Shown here piece by piece: positions 23,305-35,652 of a stretch of DNA of 64,000 nt (position 1 is the stretch's first letter; each line of letters starts with the position of its first letter). The notes beneath the pieces are model-generated. The model had not been told where the DNA came from and did no database searches. It worked only from the letters and a program-made list of their open reading frames with translations. The stretch covers positions 62,001-126,000 of the forward strand of contig JAUTDP010000008.1 of assembly GCA_033439795.1 (NCBI GenBank). The letters are read 5' to 3'. The translations under genes and the position numbers were made by a program. This DNA comes from Sordaria brevicollis (Eukaryota > Ascomycota > Sordariomycetes > Sordariales > Sordariaceae).

Positions 23305-25610
23305 TCCGACGTCGGTTTTTGACTTCGATTTGCAGTTTGTTAGTTGATAGGGGGCCTGTTTCCCATACAAATTAAAGTTTTGCTTATCGAACCAAACGCG
23401 CCCTAAATGGTTGTTTGTTGAAACTTGGGGAAGTTGTCGCCTCGTTGGATCGGAGAATTGCGTGTCGCTTGTCAGTGCTTGGACGAATGCGACACTCGCA
23501 CAACGAATCCATTTGCTGGGGAATTTAATTGTTGCTGGGGTAAAGAGCAGCATTTTGCATCTACAGAATATTCCTTGTGCTACGGACTTGACATGGTGCC
23601 AAGGGGAAATATTCTGTAGTCATTGAGTCTTCTCCACGTGACTCGGCTCCGAAGTCAGGAGCTAGGAGGGTCCTCTTCGGGCCTGGATATGGTCTCCGCC
23701 CGGCAAGATCTCCGGAGATGTGGAGTCTTCCCCGGAACTCCGGGAGCAGCCGGAGATTCTGGGGGTGCGCTCCGAACCACGTTTCAGCCTTGAACAGCGA
23801 AATAAATGTGTACATTTGATAATCAGCGAATCAGTACCTGACTTGTATCACCTTCATTGTCTGGTTTCACGATCAATGGCTGAAAATGGCCAAGAAGTTG
23901 CTTAAAGCTCTCAACCTCACACTTCCATGGACTGAAGCTAGAGCTACACTATGGTGAACCAAGACCCTTGTGTCCATTTTAAAACATGGGGTTAGTTAAA
24001 TGGCGATGAACCTCACCATGTAACCGCCGTGATATGAGCTCTGATCCGACCATCTCCACACGTGTAGCCATGATCGTCGACTGGGACATCAATTTTTCTT
24101 TATTTGGCCAACATGAGTGGGCGGGAATATGTGACTACCAATTTTTCATTTTTAGTGTGGTCTGGTTATTAGCTTGGTGTTCCCAACTGGACGGGATCTA
24201 CTGCACCTCAACTTGCCCCGATAATCCCGACTTGGACCTCGACGAATGCAACAAGACGACAGCCAAAACTTGGTCGACATTCGCAGACACATATAGTATT
24301 TGAAAATGATGTAAATTTCTCCAAGAGAGAAGGGGGTTACCCAGAGCCTTCGAACCAACAGCCAAGGCACATACAAAGTACCGTGATGTTTGTCCAGGTA
24401 TCGTGGTGTTGAGAGGTCCCTGAGGTCCTATCTTGGTGGCTTTGGTGTCGCATCTCCATCTTCTTCACAGAGGGCATGTCGGTCTCGGTGCCTGCGTCTT
24501 TGCACCACTAGGCACATGACACTAAGGTAGGTACACGCGATGTCTTCAAGCTCACAAAACATTTCTTGACCTCCCATATATCAAGAAGCCTGGAGGTTGT
24601 CCTCGAAGGCGTCCCCGCTTATCACAATGACCATGATGATGCTCCCGCTAGCTAGAGCATGATCTGGGAGCCATCCTGCATGACGGGATACCCTGGGTGT
24701 TTCATTTGTGCCCCTGCCCACATGTTGGTTTTTGTTTCCGGTTTGTTGTGTCAAGTGTCGAGTCAATAGCCCAGTTCATCATCGTCAACTGAGGTGTTCT
24801 CCGTTGGTTAAAAGGTTCAACGTTGACCCTCCCGGATATTCCCCCCTTTCTGCACTAACAATTACAGCGCAGGAGGAGGAGGAGGAGAGATGACTTCAAG
24901 AAGTGGCCCTGAGCGGGTGACCAAGTAGAGGTACCCACAAGGGCGGACTGATAATCTCATACGGCCATGATTGGCCATGATAGGAGTTGAGTCTAGGGAG
25001 TTAGTAGGTTCAAAGGGGGCCTCGAGTCGCTGCCCTGGTGAGTCCACGAGTGTCGTGCATCCCGTTGCCCTCTCTTCAACCACTCACAGAAAACTGAACT
25101 CCTGACCGAGTGGTGCTAGTGTCAGGAGATGGGCAAGAGCGACAGTCAAGAGACAAAATGACAGGCGCCACATTGTCGTGCCTTCCTTAGTTTCCACTTG
25201 TGCCTTGTGCTTCCACTTGTGAGCCATGCAGCTGGCCGCTTTTGCCAGAGGGTTGCCAGAGGGCGGGTTGCCAGACAGCTGGGACCCTGGCTCACCCCGT
25301 GTCCCTGTCACCCTGTCACCCTGTTAGGTACTCCGGGCGTTGTACCGCCAAGTCCCACCCTAATTAAGGGCAACTCCAGACGGTGACATTAACAACTAGC
25401 GACAGGGCACATCCCCATCCATTCTGCACCTATTGCATACACTACCTCCTAGGGTAGGGTATTGATTACCTCCAACTCTTCTCACTTGTTCCTCAATTAT
25501 TTTATCCTTTTGCAACTCCTCCAAAGCCGCCCATCCTCTTTTCCCGCTCTCTCTTGTTTTTCTCCTCTTCTCTCTTTTCTGCTATCCCAATCATTCACCC
25601 TTACCAAATC
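23305..25610. other. Intergenic, no gene seen
   Basis: The sequence has normal base composition but only short overlapping frames (under 95 codons) on both strands, with no recognisable domain. The last 130 bases before the next gene are C/T-rich (for example tcttttcccgctctctcttg), typical of fungal core promoters and 5' leaders. Confidence 0.6.
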
Positions 25611-26646
25611 ATGTCTTCCACCACTGCTACTACTGCCGCCCACACCAACATGACCGACGAGGAGCTTGACCGCGACTGGAAGCCCAATGGCCGTCGCCCC
25701 CAATCGTACGTTATTCCCAAGTGGAAGCATTCAGTTCCTTATTCCCCTTTCCTTATTATATAGATATACACTATACAGCGAGTACATACCATACCATACC
25801 ATACCATACCAATACCTACCCAGCTGTCAAACCCGCGTCATTGTTCCACACCCACTCACTACACGCCAACGACGACCCGTCCGGTACCTTGCATAAGTCA
25901 GCCCGGACGACATGAACAATGACGCGGACGGCAAACACTAAAACCACAAAAGACTAACAAGTCGAGCACATCAACAGCACCGTTGCACGCAACTTCTCCC
26001 AGGAGCTGATGGACATCTTCCGCATCGACAAGGACATCACCGACCTCGACGATCAGGTCGACAAGCGGTCAGTCTCCGCCAACGCCAATGCCAACGCCAG
26101 CACCGCCAGCACCGCCAACGCCGCAATTGACATCGACCTCGATACCCGGTTCGCATACTTCTACACACACCCCCTGCTAGCACCCATTCGCTAACCCATG
26201 TTCCTTTCCTGGGAAACAGCAAGCAAGAAGTCGACAAGAAGACGTCCGAACTCGAAGCCCTCGAGGCCCGTCTCCGTGAGATGGAGGAGAGACTCAAGAG
26301 CCAGTACCCAGCAGCTGCCCAGGCGCAACAGCCATCACAACTTCAGACCCCTCAGCAAAGCAAGAGCAGGCCAGGGTCCGCCAGGCAGAGCCAGCAGGCC
26401 CCAGGTTCCGGAGCCATGCCTCCTACCCCGATAGGAAGTGAAGGTGAATTGGATTCCCCGATCGAGCCCGCTAGCCCCAAGACACCACGAGCACCCCGAC
26501 CGCCCGATCAGCCATTCCTTTTCGTCACCGGCCAAGATGAGACAGCATCCATCAAGTCCATTCAGACCGTATCCGAAAGCTCCAGTTATGCTGACTTTGT
26601 CCTTGTGGCCCCTAATCCAGACGGTGACCGCGACCAACGTCACTGA
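25611..26646 (+). CDS. Small coiled-coil protein, conserved-looking, function unknown
   Basis: Proposed exons are 25,611-25,705, 25,978-26,067 and 26,220-26,646, giving 203 residues. Intron 1 (GTACGT...CTAAC...CAG) holds a CATAC pentamer repeat. Intron 2 uses GTCAGT and ends GCTAAC...AAACAG. The alternative is to retain an Ala/Asn-rich stretch up to a GTTCGC donor at 26,149, which keeps the same frame. The chosen splice makes an uninterrupted heptad pattern (L/V/L spacing) over about residues 45-80, from F-S-Q-E-L-M-D-I-F to E-E-R-L-K. The tail is Gln/Pro/Ser-rich and probably disordered. There is no signal peptide or membrane segment. The start follows a CT-rich leader and opens the only extended frame. 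I do not recognise a family. Confidence 0.72.
25794..25821. repeat. CATAC/ATACC microsatellite in intron 1
   Basis: Roughly five uninterrupted ATACC pentamers lie inside the first intron of the coiled-coil gene. It is a simple repeat with no evident function. Confidence 0.8.
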
Positions 26647-29002
26647 GTCCAGTCAACTTTTTTGACCCAATTTCGAGAGATACCCCTTCCATGTCCCCTT
26701 GACCTTTTTCGACACACAGCATTGAGGGTGGAGGAGGGCATCGGAAATTGCAATTGCAGATACAGTACAACAATAACAACAAATGACGACATCTAACTGA
26801 GATTTGCCGGCGAAAATAACAAACCACAACCAGGAAGGGAGGGTTATACATACGACGGCCCAGCCTAGCTCCAGCCCATGAAACCGGTTGGCGAATAATC
26901 CTGGGTGGGAACCGGATCCATGATAGACGGCGGAACACGACGAATACCACGACAACGCTATATCAGCAATACTATAGTTTTAATACTTTCTACCAACGAC
27001 CGGGTCAATGCCAGCTTTAAGACGATGGAGGCGTCAGTTTCGACTACTGCGACAGCGCTTCATTGAAACCAGTTCCGGACGATAATCAACACCGGGAACC
27101 ATGTTCCAGGAGCCACAAAAGCAGGATGGGATCGTCACCACCGCCCGGTCTACGGAGTTTTGGCTTTCAGCACCGCAAACTAGCAGGACGCCACTACATT
27201 AATAATACATGCACTCGCTATACCACTTTGAGCCCCTACACGAAAAGGTCTCACCAACAATCGTTCTCGCCGGTTTTTCATTTACGCATCCTGGGGCAGA
27301 GGACGGTTGGATGTTGGAGGAGGTCAGGATTTGACCAATTGCCAGGAAGAAAACGGGCATGGCATGGCGTGGGCATTTTTCGCATGGGAAGTGTAAAGGG
27401 ATTGGAAGGAAGAAAGGAAGGAAGGGAGAAGAGAGCAGCACAAGTAAAGTGTGACTGTGGACGGACGGCTCTTTGGACTGGAAGTATAGGCTTCACATTG
27501 TCACGGTACAGGTAGTTTTTTTCAGCTCAGTTGTAAACTGTATGTTGGATATTCTTGTACTATCGATTGATATCTGAATAAGAGAGAAAGGTTTTTGTTA
27601 GTTGGGGGGAACTGATCCCATTTACTTTTTGTTCCCTTGGTATATATTATATTATGCAAGGGTGGTGTGGGGGAAAGAACTGGTCTTCCACGCTGAGACT
27701 GCCCAAGAAGTCCACTGTTCCGCAAGTACTTCCGTTCTTCTCCAAGGACATCATCCTGTCTGTGCGGACAGAAAGTATACTTACTGACATCGGACGAGAC
27801 CAGACCGCGGCCGCTATAGTGAAAAGAATACCTACCCCTTCGCTTCAAACCAACTTACCTATGGAAATACCTGAAGCCATCCCCACGGAGGGAAAAAGAA
27901 AAAAAGAAAAACCGGCCCTCCATGGACGAGCGAGCCACAGTCAGTCAGTCAGTCAGTCAGTCAGTCACTGCCTATGGTACGCTTCCTCCACGATGATGCT
28001 TGCCAAAAAATCAACAACTGGTATGGGAACGAACTCACCTAGTTGATTTAAACCACCTCCATATAGATATACAAACGCCCAAACGACGCCAGCCGGCGAC
28101 AACCAAGCCTTTTTCTACCAGGTACGTATCTACTATCTAACCAACCTCAAGTGCAAAGGTGCGCCGTGCGCCGTGCGTCGGTAGGTAGTATTTCAGATAC
28201 CCTATGCCCCATGCCGCTCTGTACATTGTACAAGATCATCGGTTTTTCTACTTCGATGAATACCTAGAGGTACCGACTGGCGACTGCAGTGGTTAGTTCT
28301 TTTTTGACCTTGCCACTTGCACTTGCCTTCCTTTTATTTATATATTATATGAGTCTCCGGCACTGGGAGTGGTGTCCGGTAGGTAGGTAGGTAGGTAGGT
28401 AGGTAACTAGCTTGACTGAGTGATCCTGGAGGAGAGATGTGGATGGTTGGTTATCTACCTACAGGCTATCTACTAGCTATCTACAGGCTATCTACGGGTA
28501 AATCGAATCCACGGATTACGTACCTGGCCAGGAGACTCACTGGCTGACACTGACACTTGACAGAAGCGTGCGTATTTACGGACATTTGTCACTGACAAAG
28601 ATGATAACGGCGAGATTGATCCGGTTCTACAGTGCTGACTTTTTAGTTACCCCGACACATGGTTTCATAGGGGAAATTTCCATAGGCATGTCACAATGAT
28701 ACTTGGTAAACGGCAACACCTGGTTAGTGTAGGGGAGTAGGGAATTAATGCTACCGGCTAGCTAGGTAGGTGTGCCTCGCATCAACATTGGAAAAAAGCG
28801 GCCCTATCTACCGGACGAAGATGTGATTACCGAAGGAACACAGAGAACCAGTACGCTACCGAGTACCAACTCCAGACGCCCATGCTGTCATGAAACCATC
28901 ATTACCACTCCCTTCCCTTCAACCTCCTTCCTTTTTTTCTTTTTTTCCCCTTTCATCAGCTACCTCGAAACCTAACGAGACGAGCTTGCTTCCATAAGGA
29001 CA
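26647..29002. other. Intergenic, 2.4 kb, microsatellites only
   Basis: No convincing gene is present. Frames up to 150 codons exist (27,063-27,515 and 27,654-28,046 plus) but have no domain, no good intron structure and low-complexity composition. It holds an AGTC repeat (27,938-27,967) and seven GGTA units (28,378-28,405). It probably contains the 3' ends of the coiled-coil gene and of the converging aspartic protease gene. Confidence 0.6.
28378..28405. repeat. (GGTA)7 microsatellite
   Basis: Seven perfect GGTA tetramers. Related TAGGTAGG motifs recur nearby (28,185 and 28,765), so this intergenic stretch is enriched in the same tetramer. Confidence 0.9.
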
Positions 29003-30702
29003 TCACAACTCCTTATCAGCAAAGCCCACCCTCCCCCTCATATCCAGCACCACAAAGACGGCCTTCAAAAAGGTATCTCCAAAGATACCCATGTCCATAC
29101 CCATGTTACTTTGGATGCCACCCATGCAAACCGTGATCTCTTCCGGATCGCCACCTTTCTTTTCCTTTCCGCCCACGGGCAAAGACACAGGACGAGAGGT
29201 GCCGTCAGCGCTCTCATAATCCAAAATGGAAATTACCGAGAAATTCATCAGCGAACCCGGGACCGTGGCGTGGTAACCACCCTTAGCACCAAAGGAAACC
29301 TTGAAGTCGGGCAGGACGGGCTTCTCTTTGGGTGCTGGGCCGGGGCCCTTGCCATCGTCGTTGGTCTCAGCGACACCGGTACCGGAAGGAGGGGTCGACC
29401 GTGTATGAACGGGAACGGCCAGGTCACAGGGATAAGTCCAGACGTTGTACGCAGACCTGTAAACAGCTCCCGGGACATAAGAGTAGTACTTGTCAACGAT
29501 GGAGTCCGGGAGCAGGATGATCGAGGTGCCGGTGTCAATAATAGCTTCGCGGAGAACGATTTTAGAGGTTGCGGTGCCTCCTGGGGCGGAAGAGGTGGAA
29601 GTAGGACCAGGAGGAGGGGTGGTATGAGTACCGGTGTTGAAGTCAAAGTTCTCGAGACCCGTCATCCATTCGGACTGGTAGGTGGCGTTGGCGATGGCAA
29701 AGAGGGAGTATTGCGTCTGCCAGAACTCGCTGGGGCTGAGGGGAAAGTAGTGGATGTCGCCCTTGTACTGGGCCCGCTGACCTTTCTCTTTGGGACTGGG
29801 AAGGGGCGGGATGACACCGAAGCTGTAAGTGCCATTGGCAGCGGTGCGCAGGTCGACGGTCATCAGGGGTTCGGTGAGGCGTTCGTAGAGTTGCTCCACG
29901 ATGGTGGTTTCAGTTCCCAAGGGGTGTACCTCACTGGACATGTTGTAGCTGAGACCCATGATTCCGGAGGTGGCGAGGTCGGAGGCCAGGTCGAGACTGA
30001 CTTCGAGGGCGGATTGCACGACGGCTTTGGGAATTTCAACAGCTCCAAGACGGAGGGTGTCATGGTAGACGTTGCCGGCTGCGTAGCTGCCGTCGGCTGT
30101 TGAAGCATCAGTTATCAATCATACCGGAAATGTGGACATGAAAACATACCATAATGAGAAGCCCAGGAAGCATTAACAACCTTCTCAGCCGTCGTCGACT
30201 TGCCAATATCATACAAGGCGCGCAGCGTCTTGTTGGCAATGAATGTCTCGGAGCTCAAGACCCAGAAACTGATAGAACCGGTATCGAGATTAACGAGGAC
30301 ACTCTGGGGAGGAGTGCCGACCGTCAGCGGGGTGAGGTACTCGCGCTCCTCCCAGAAGGGAGTGGTGGGGAGACTGCTGCTGGCGCCGGCTGGTCCGTCC
30401 TTGGGTTTGTCATTATTGGACGAGGATTTCTTGACGGAGACGGCGTCCTTGAGACCAAAAGGAAGGGACTCGCGCTTGATGTTCAAGCGAGCGAGAGACT
30501 TGTAGTAAGAAGCGAGGCCGTGGTTGGAGGGCTGGTCATGGTGGACCGAGTGGAAGGCCGGGTTGTAGTGAGCCGAGAGAGAGAATGAGCCAGACTTCTT
30601 GGAGTCGCGGCGGAGATCGTGATGTGAACCGGGAGAAGCGAGGGCGGCGAGGGAGTGGCCCGCGAGGAGGAGGAGCGTCGAGATGAGGACGCTGAACTCC
30701 AT
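29003..30702 (-). CDS. Secreted pepsin-like aspartic protease (family A1)
   Basis: Exons are 30,702-30,150 and 30,096-29,003, with a 53-bp intron (GTATGT...CAG); 548 residues. A hydrophobic signal peptide (residues 1 to about 22) is followed by a pro-region with basic sites (K-R-E-S near residue 77). The two catalytic aspartates are D140 in V-N-L-D-T-G-S and about D372 in I-I-D-T-G-T-S. The splice joins S-H-Y to A-D-G-S-Y, matching the flap region of the family. The second lobe has a long Ser/Thr/Pro and Gly-rich insert (T-S-T-S-S-A-P-G) before the second aspartate. There is no clear C-terminal GPI signal, so a secreted soluble enzyme is likely. Candidapepsin/OpsB-like fungal proteases are the nearest description. 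Confidence 0.9.
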
Positions 30703-32631
30703 CTTTGCGGTGTATAGTATGGATGTTGGAGTGGATGATGTAGAAAGGAACGGAAGAAGCCAAGGTTCGTGAGAATGCTCCTCTCGATAGGAAGGAGAGG
30801 TTCTCTTTCCAAACGTTGGCCTGAGGAAGATGTAAGAGGTTGAAATCTTGAAGTGTCACAACCCCCACTACTATACCTACCCTTATATACCTGTACACCC
30901 TGCCCTCGATGAAAGTTCAAGTGGGCCAAGCGGTTGCAGAATTCCAATGGTCACAAAGTTGAAATTTTCCGATTTGTTTTTCCTCAATCCCCGCCATAAT
31001 TCGTCATATTGGCCAGGCTCGGTCCCGAACTGGAATCTAGACCTCCGGAGAGAAGAAGAATTGGCCGAAGCCGGACCTAGAAACATCAGATCAAATGGTG
31101 GAAGACGGCATAAAGACTGTCAGGGTTCTCACCAATTTCCAATCAGACAATTTCTTCATTGCACGGGTGGAAGTTGGCTAGTAGGGGGATACTCATCAGT
31201 GGCAGGCACCCAGTTTGTGCAACTGACCAAGTGGAAGGAGCTGTTGAAGCATACATCTTGCCAATTGATGACTGCCCCTGGCTTGTATGTAAAAAAGGAC
31301 GAAAGGAGGAAGGAGCAAAGTTGAACCCCGAGAGACTTTTGAACTTGAGGAGGAAGGAGCTGTCAAAAGTCAGTAAGAAAACATTAAACTACCTCTAGTG
31401 CGTTGCATCCAATGTAAGAAAACTTACAAGAAAGAAATATATAGAGCGACAACATTCCCCACATGGAAATTTAACGTCTTCTGGATGGGACCAGAACAGC
31501 TATAATCTTGATGCCATGAACCAATTTCACTGGAAGTTCGGTTCGGGACGGGCCGGCTACAACACCAGCTTTGGTTATGCCAAGTGGGATGTCACTTCTG
31601 GACAACGTTCCTCGCAGAATAGGAAGCCATTGGTTCGATATAGAACTGCCTATTATCCTTCACCAAAAGGCTGTACACCTCGAGTTGCTGGTGTAAGAGA
31701 GGAGTGACCCCCAACTGTTTCGCTTCGGAACACAGAGGTGGTGACACAGAACAAGGGGCCACATACTTTGTTTTGAGCATCGCCATAAGCCACGTTGACC
31801 GGTATAATTGCGTAAAGAGGTATGGACGAGAGACAATTTCCCATCGGGGCACATAGCAGAACCCGGGGCTTGCTCCGTCTCACTCCGGCATCCGGCTCCG
31901 ATACTGTGGGTCTCATACCGGTGATTCAGTGGGCCCGAACTTCGGAAGACACGGGCTTGGCATCGGAGAGGATCCGTTAAACTGTGGACTCTTTTTGATT
32001 GCATGACATCAGAGGAAAGGGGAGGCTCCCCATGGCCGTCTCCAGCTCATTTAAGAACAGATTGACGGATACTAGATTAACAACCACAACTCAAAGAAGA
32101 GCATGATGAATTGTTGGATCTGATCAACTTTCTCATGAGAATGGTGTCGATGCAAAGTGCAAGTCGACAAAGTCTCGAAGTTTCGGGGTTGCTGGGCGCC
32201 CAGACCACGTTTAGCTAATGATAGGCTAACAGTAACACCAACCACGAAACATGATTGGCCAGAGAGCTACAAAAGCGGATACCTCACAACTGTCCTCTTC
32301 GATAAGAACAGGTATCAATTAGTGCTGAGACAATGCCTGCCGCCAGCTACATAGAGCTGCTGCCCGCTACCGCTACGACATCACGGCAGCTCCCCTCCGT
32401 GAAAGTCAAACAACAAAAGAAAAGACAACAAGACACTTCACCACAAGAGGCCACATTGTTGTTCTGTTGGAGTGTCAGACGGAATGCCTCTATTAGTTTC
32501 AGTCACTCCTTGAAGAGACTCTTTTGCTGTTCTCTTATTTACACCGTCCCACCCACCTCTACTCGACACCGCATAACGATCGAGAACACAACCACCACCG
32601 TATACCGTATTTACACAACACATCGCCCACC
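30703..32631. other. Divergent intergenic region between protease and lhs1
   Basis: This holds the promoters of the protease (minus) and of the chaperone gene (plus). Frames up to 158 codons (30,848-31,324 plus) show no domain and are judged spurious. The leader just before the lhs1 start is rich in ACAACCACCACC. In-frame with lhs1, an upstream ATG at 32,524 would add 36 residues ahead of the signal peptide and is not preferred. Confidence 0.6.
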
Positions 32632-35600
32632 ATGGCGCGGGTGTCAACACTAGCCTCACCCTTGAGGATACTCCTCTCCGCCATCTTCCTCTTCTCCGCC
32701 CATGTCTTTGCCGTCTCGGCTGTCATGGGTGTTGACCTGGGCACCGAATACATCAAGGCCGCCCTCGTCAAGCCCGGCATTCCTCTCGAAATCGTCCTGA
32801 CCAAAGACTCCCGTCGCAAAGAAATCTCGGCCGTCGCCTTCAAGCCCTCGTCAAATGGCCCCAAGAAGGGAGTCTACCCCGAACGCGAGTATGGCTCCGA
32901 CGCCATGGCCATTGCCCCTCGGTTCCCCGGCGACGTCTACCCGAACCTCAAGGCCATCCTCGGTCTCCCCGCTGGCAGTGCCCAAGTTAGAGAATATGCC
33001 GAGAGACACCCTGCTCTAAAGCTGGAGGCGCACAAGACAAAGGGAACTGCCGCCTTCAAGAGCGCCGGTGCTTTCACTCAAGAGGAGGAGGCTTGGCTTG
33101 TCGAGGAGTTGTTGGCTATGGAGCTCCAGAGCATTCGCGCCAACGCCGAGGCTCTCGCCGGTCCTTCCAGCTCTGTGCGCTCCGTCGTCATCACCGTCCC
33201 TCCATTCTATACCGTCGAGGAGAAGCGCGCCGTCGAGTTGGCTGCCGAATTGGCCGGTCTCAAGGTCCTTTCCCTGATCTCTGACGGCCTCGCTGTCGGC
33301 CTCAACTATGCCACCAGCCGTCAGTTCCCCAACGTCAACAAGGGCGAGAAGGCCGAGAACCACCTGATCTTCGACATGGGCGCCGGCTCTACCAAGGCTA
33401 CCGTTCTCCAGATGCAGTCGCGTACCGTCAAGGATGTTGGCAAGTTCAACAAGACCATCCAGGAGGTTACTGTTCTTGGTTCTGGCTGGGATCGCACTCT
33501 CGGCGGTGATGCCCTCAACTACCTTATTGTTGACGACATAATCCGCCAGTTCATCGAGTCGCCCAAAGCCCAAAAGGCTGGTGTCAGTCTCGAGGCCGTC
33601 AAGTTCCATGGCCGCACCATCGCCAAGCTGACCAAGGAGGCCGAGCGTCTGAGACACGTTCTGTCAGCTAACCAGAACACCCAGGCCTCGTTCGAGGGCT
33701 TGTACGACGATGTCGACTTCAAGTACAAGATTACCCGTGCCGAGTTTGAGGAGATGGCTGCCGCTCACGCCCAGCGCGTCAGTGTTGCTGTTAACGATGC
33801 CCTTACCATGGCCGGTCTGCAAATCAAGGACCTTGACTCGGTTATCCTTCACGGCGGTGCCTCGCGCACTCCCTTTGTCCAGAAGGAGCTCGAGAAGGTC
33901 CTGGGCGGGGCCGTCGAGATCCGCACCAACGTCAACTCGGACGAAGCCGCCGTTTTCGGTGCTGGCTTCCGCGCTGCCGAGCTTTCGCCCAGCTTCAGAG
34001 TCAAGGAGATCAAGACTGCCGATATTGCTTCTTATCCTGCCGGCATGAGATGGAAGAATGACGAGGGCAAGCCCAAGCACCAGCGTCTGTGGACTGCCAC
34101 TTCCCACTTGGGAGCTCCCGCCAAGGAGGTCACCTTCAACAACATCCAGGATCTGACTGTCAACTTTTACCAGTTGTTGATGGATGGTGTTGAGGTCGAC
34201 ACCAAGGTTTTCACCACCAAGAACTTGACGGCTTCCGTGGAGGCCTTGGTTGAGAAGCACAAGTGCGAGAAGGCCGACATCAAGTTCAAGGTTGGCGTTC
34301 GTCTTCTCAGCGAGAACGGCGAGGTTGACGTTACCAAGGCCGCCGTTGAATGTGAGACTGATGAGCCGGAGAAGGCCGGTATCGTTGATGGTGTTAAGAA
34401 CCTTTTCGGTTTTGGCAAGAAGGACAAGACTGAGGGTGAGGAAGATTCTGCTTCTGCGTCTACCGAGTCTTCTACCAGTACCTCTTCCACCACCACCAGC
34501 ACCTCTTCTTCTGCCTCTGCCTCTGCCTCTGCCGAGAGCACTGAGCCCAAGAAGAAGCAGCTCGTTCAGATCAACGTCGACTTCACCCTCGCTCCCACTG
34601 GCCCTGCCTCCCTCCTCCCCAAGGCCTCGGTCCAAACCCTCAAGGACCGCCTCAAGGCCTTTGCCACGTCGGACCGCAACCGCCAACTCCGTGAGGAAGC
34701 GCTCAACCAGCTCGAAGCCTACACTTACAAGATCAGCGACATCCTCGACCGCGAGTCTTTCATCGCCCACTCGACGGCCGCCGAGCGCGAGCTTCTCCAG
34801 CAAAAGAAGGACGACGCCAGCGACTGGCTCTACGGCGACGGCGCCGACGCCACCCGCGAGGACTTTAGAGCCAAGCTCAAGGAGCTCCAAGCCATTGTCG
34901 ACCCCGTCCTCAAGCGTGCCGAAGAAGCCGAAAAGAGGCCCGAGATCCTCAAGGGTCTTCAAGACGCTCTCGACAACACCAAGACCTTCGTCAAGGACAT
35001 CCGCGAGAAGATTGCCGCGTATGAGGCCTTCCACTCTTCTGCCTCCGCCAGCGGCTCTGCTTCTTCCTCCATCGCTTCTTCTTCCTCCTCCACCACTGAA
35101 CCCCCGGCCTCTTCAGCCACCGCCGGCGACTTTGACGGTCTCGAGGACGATGTCATCACGACCGCTACTCCGGTAGACCCCATGAAGGCTCTAGAGAAGG
35201 AACTCGGCCCTGTCCCTCCCCTTTACACCCTCGAAGACCTCAAGGAGTCCGAGGACCTTTACACTTCCATCTCCACCTGGCTGGAACTCAAAGTGGCTGA
35301 GCAAGACAAGCTGGGTCCCACCGATGATCCCGTCCTCACTGTTAAGGAATTGCTAGAGAAGAGGGAGAAGTTGGATAAGGCCGGGATGGCGCTGGCGATG
35401 AAGGGGGTTAAGAATTTTGAGAGGACGCAGGCTAAGAAGAAGGGTAAGGCGAGTAGTACCAAGAAGAATGGTGGAGGAAAGGCTACTAAGAAGGCTGCCA
35501 CGGAGGAGAAGCCGCCTAAGGAGACGGCTTTTAGTGATGAGGAGATTGAGGAGATGTTGAGGAGGGCTATGGAGGAGGAGAAGGCGAGGGAGGATGCTAA

Positions 35601-35652
35601 GAAGGAGAGCAAGGAGGGGAAGGAGGAGGGGATTAAGCATGAGGAGCTTTAA
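32632..35652 (+). CDS. lhs1: ER-lumenal Hsp170-type chaperone Lhs1 (GRP170/HYOU1 family)
   Basis: A single exon of 1,006 residues. The start at 32,632 is chosen because it lies in CACCATGG context and gives a classical signal peptide (residues 1 to about 30). The Hsp70 ATPase domain begins at once with G-V-D-L-G-T-E-Y (about 33-40), has the phosphate motif D-M-G-A-G-S-T-K (about 248) and the adenosine motif H-G-G-A-S-R-T-P (about 407). The beta domain and a long helical lid follow, interrupted by two Ser-rich linkers (about 605-640 and 802-830). The protein ends K-H-E-E-L, an HDEL-like ER retrieval signal. In yeast Lhs1 is a nucleotide exchange factor for the BiP chaperone Kar2 and assists ER import; the same role is inferred. 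The last 250 bases are Lys/Glu-rich. Confidence 0.94.
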   Translation: MARVSTLASPLRILLSAIFLFSAHVFAVSAVMGVDLGTEYIKAALVKPGIPLEIVLTKDSRRKEISAVAFKPSSNGPKKGVYPEREYGSDAMAIAPRFPGDVYPNLKAILGLPAGSAQVREYAERHPALKLEAHKTKGTAAFKSAGAFTQEEEAWLVEELLAMELQSIRANAEALAGPSSSVRSVVITVPPFYTVEEKRAVELAAELAGLKVLSLISDGLAVGLNYATSRQFPNVNKGEKAENHLIFDMGAGSTKATVLQMQSRTVKDVGKFNKTIQEVTVLGSGWDRTLGGDALNYLIVDDIIRQFIESPKAQKAGVSLEAVKFHGRTIAKLTKEAERLRHVLSANQNTQASFEGLYDDVDFKYKITRAEFEEMAAAHAQRVSVAVNDALTMAGLQIKDLDSVILHGGASRTPFVQKELEKVLGGAVEIRTNVNSDEAAVFGAGFRAAELSPSFRVKEIKTADIASYPAGMRWKNDEGKPKHQRLWTATSHLGAPAKEVTFNNIQDLTVNFYQLLMDGVEVDTKVFTTKNLTASVEALVEKHKCEKADIKFKVGVRLLSENGEVDVTKAAVECETDEPEKAGIVDGVKNLFGFGKKDKTEGEEDSASASTESSTSTSSTTTSTSSSASASASAESTEPKKKQLVQINVDFTLAPTGPASLLPKASVQTLKDRLKAFATSDRNRQLREEALNQLEAYTYKISDILDRESFIAHSTAAERELLQQKKDDASDWLYGDGADATREDFRAKLKELQAIVDPVLKRAEEAEKRPEILKGLQDALDNTKTFVKDIREKIAAYEAFHSSASASGSASSSIASSSSSTTEPPASSATAGDFDGLEDDVITTATPVDPMKALEKELGPVPPLYTLEDLKESEDLYTSISTWLELKVAEQDKLGPTDDPVLTVKELLEKREKLDKAGMALAMKGVKNFERTQAKKKGKASSTKKNGGGKATKKAATEEKPPKETAFSDEEIEEMLRRAMEEEKAREDAKKESKEGKEEGIKHEEL

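Noticed and set aside
24300..24370. Possible minus-strand tRNA B-box (TCGAACC)
   Set aside because: No matching A-box or cloverleaf could be built around it.
27063..27515. 150-codon frame in the intergenic region
   Set aside because: Low-complexity basic composition, no family resemblance, and overlapping frames of similar length on the other strand.
27938..27967. Short direct repeats resembling a CRISPR array
   Set aside because: A perfect 4-bp microsatellite without spacers, in a eukaryotic genome.
29111..30103. 330-codon open frame on the plus strand
   Set aside because: Antisense shadow of the aspartic protease; no domain and no independent promoter evidence.
30848..31324. 158-codon frame upstream of the protease gene
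   Set aside because: No recognisable domain, mixed codon use, and it overlaps the protease promoter.
32524..32631. Upstream in-frame start for lhs1
   Set aside because: It would place 36 hydrophilic residues before the signal peptide; the downstream ATG has better context and restores a normal secretory start.
33664..35034. 456-codon open frame on the minus strand
   Set aside because: It lies wholly antisense to the well-supported lhs1 gene and is Leu/Val/Gly-rich as expected for the reverse of C-ending codons.
34250..35176. 308-codon Pro/Arg/Ser-rich frame
   Set aside because: Out-of-frame shadow of lhs1 in the same strand.
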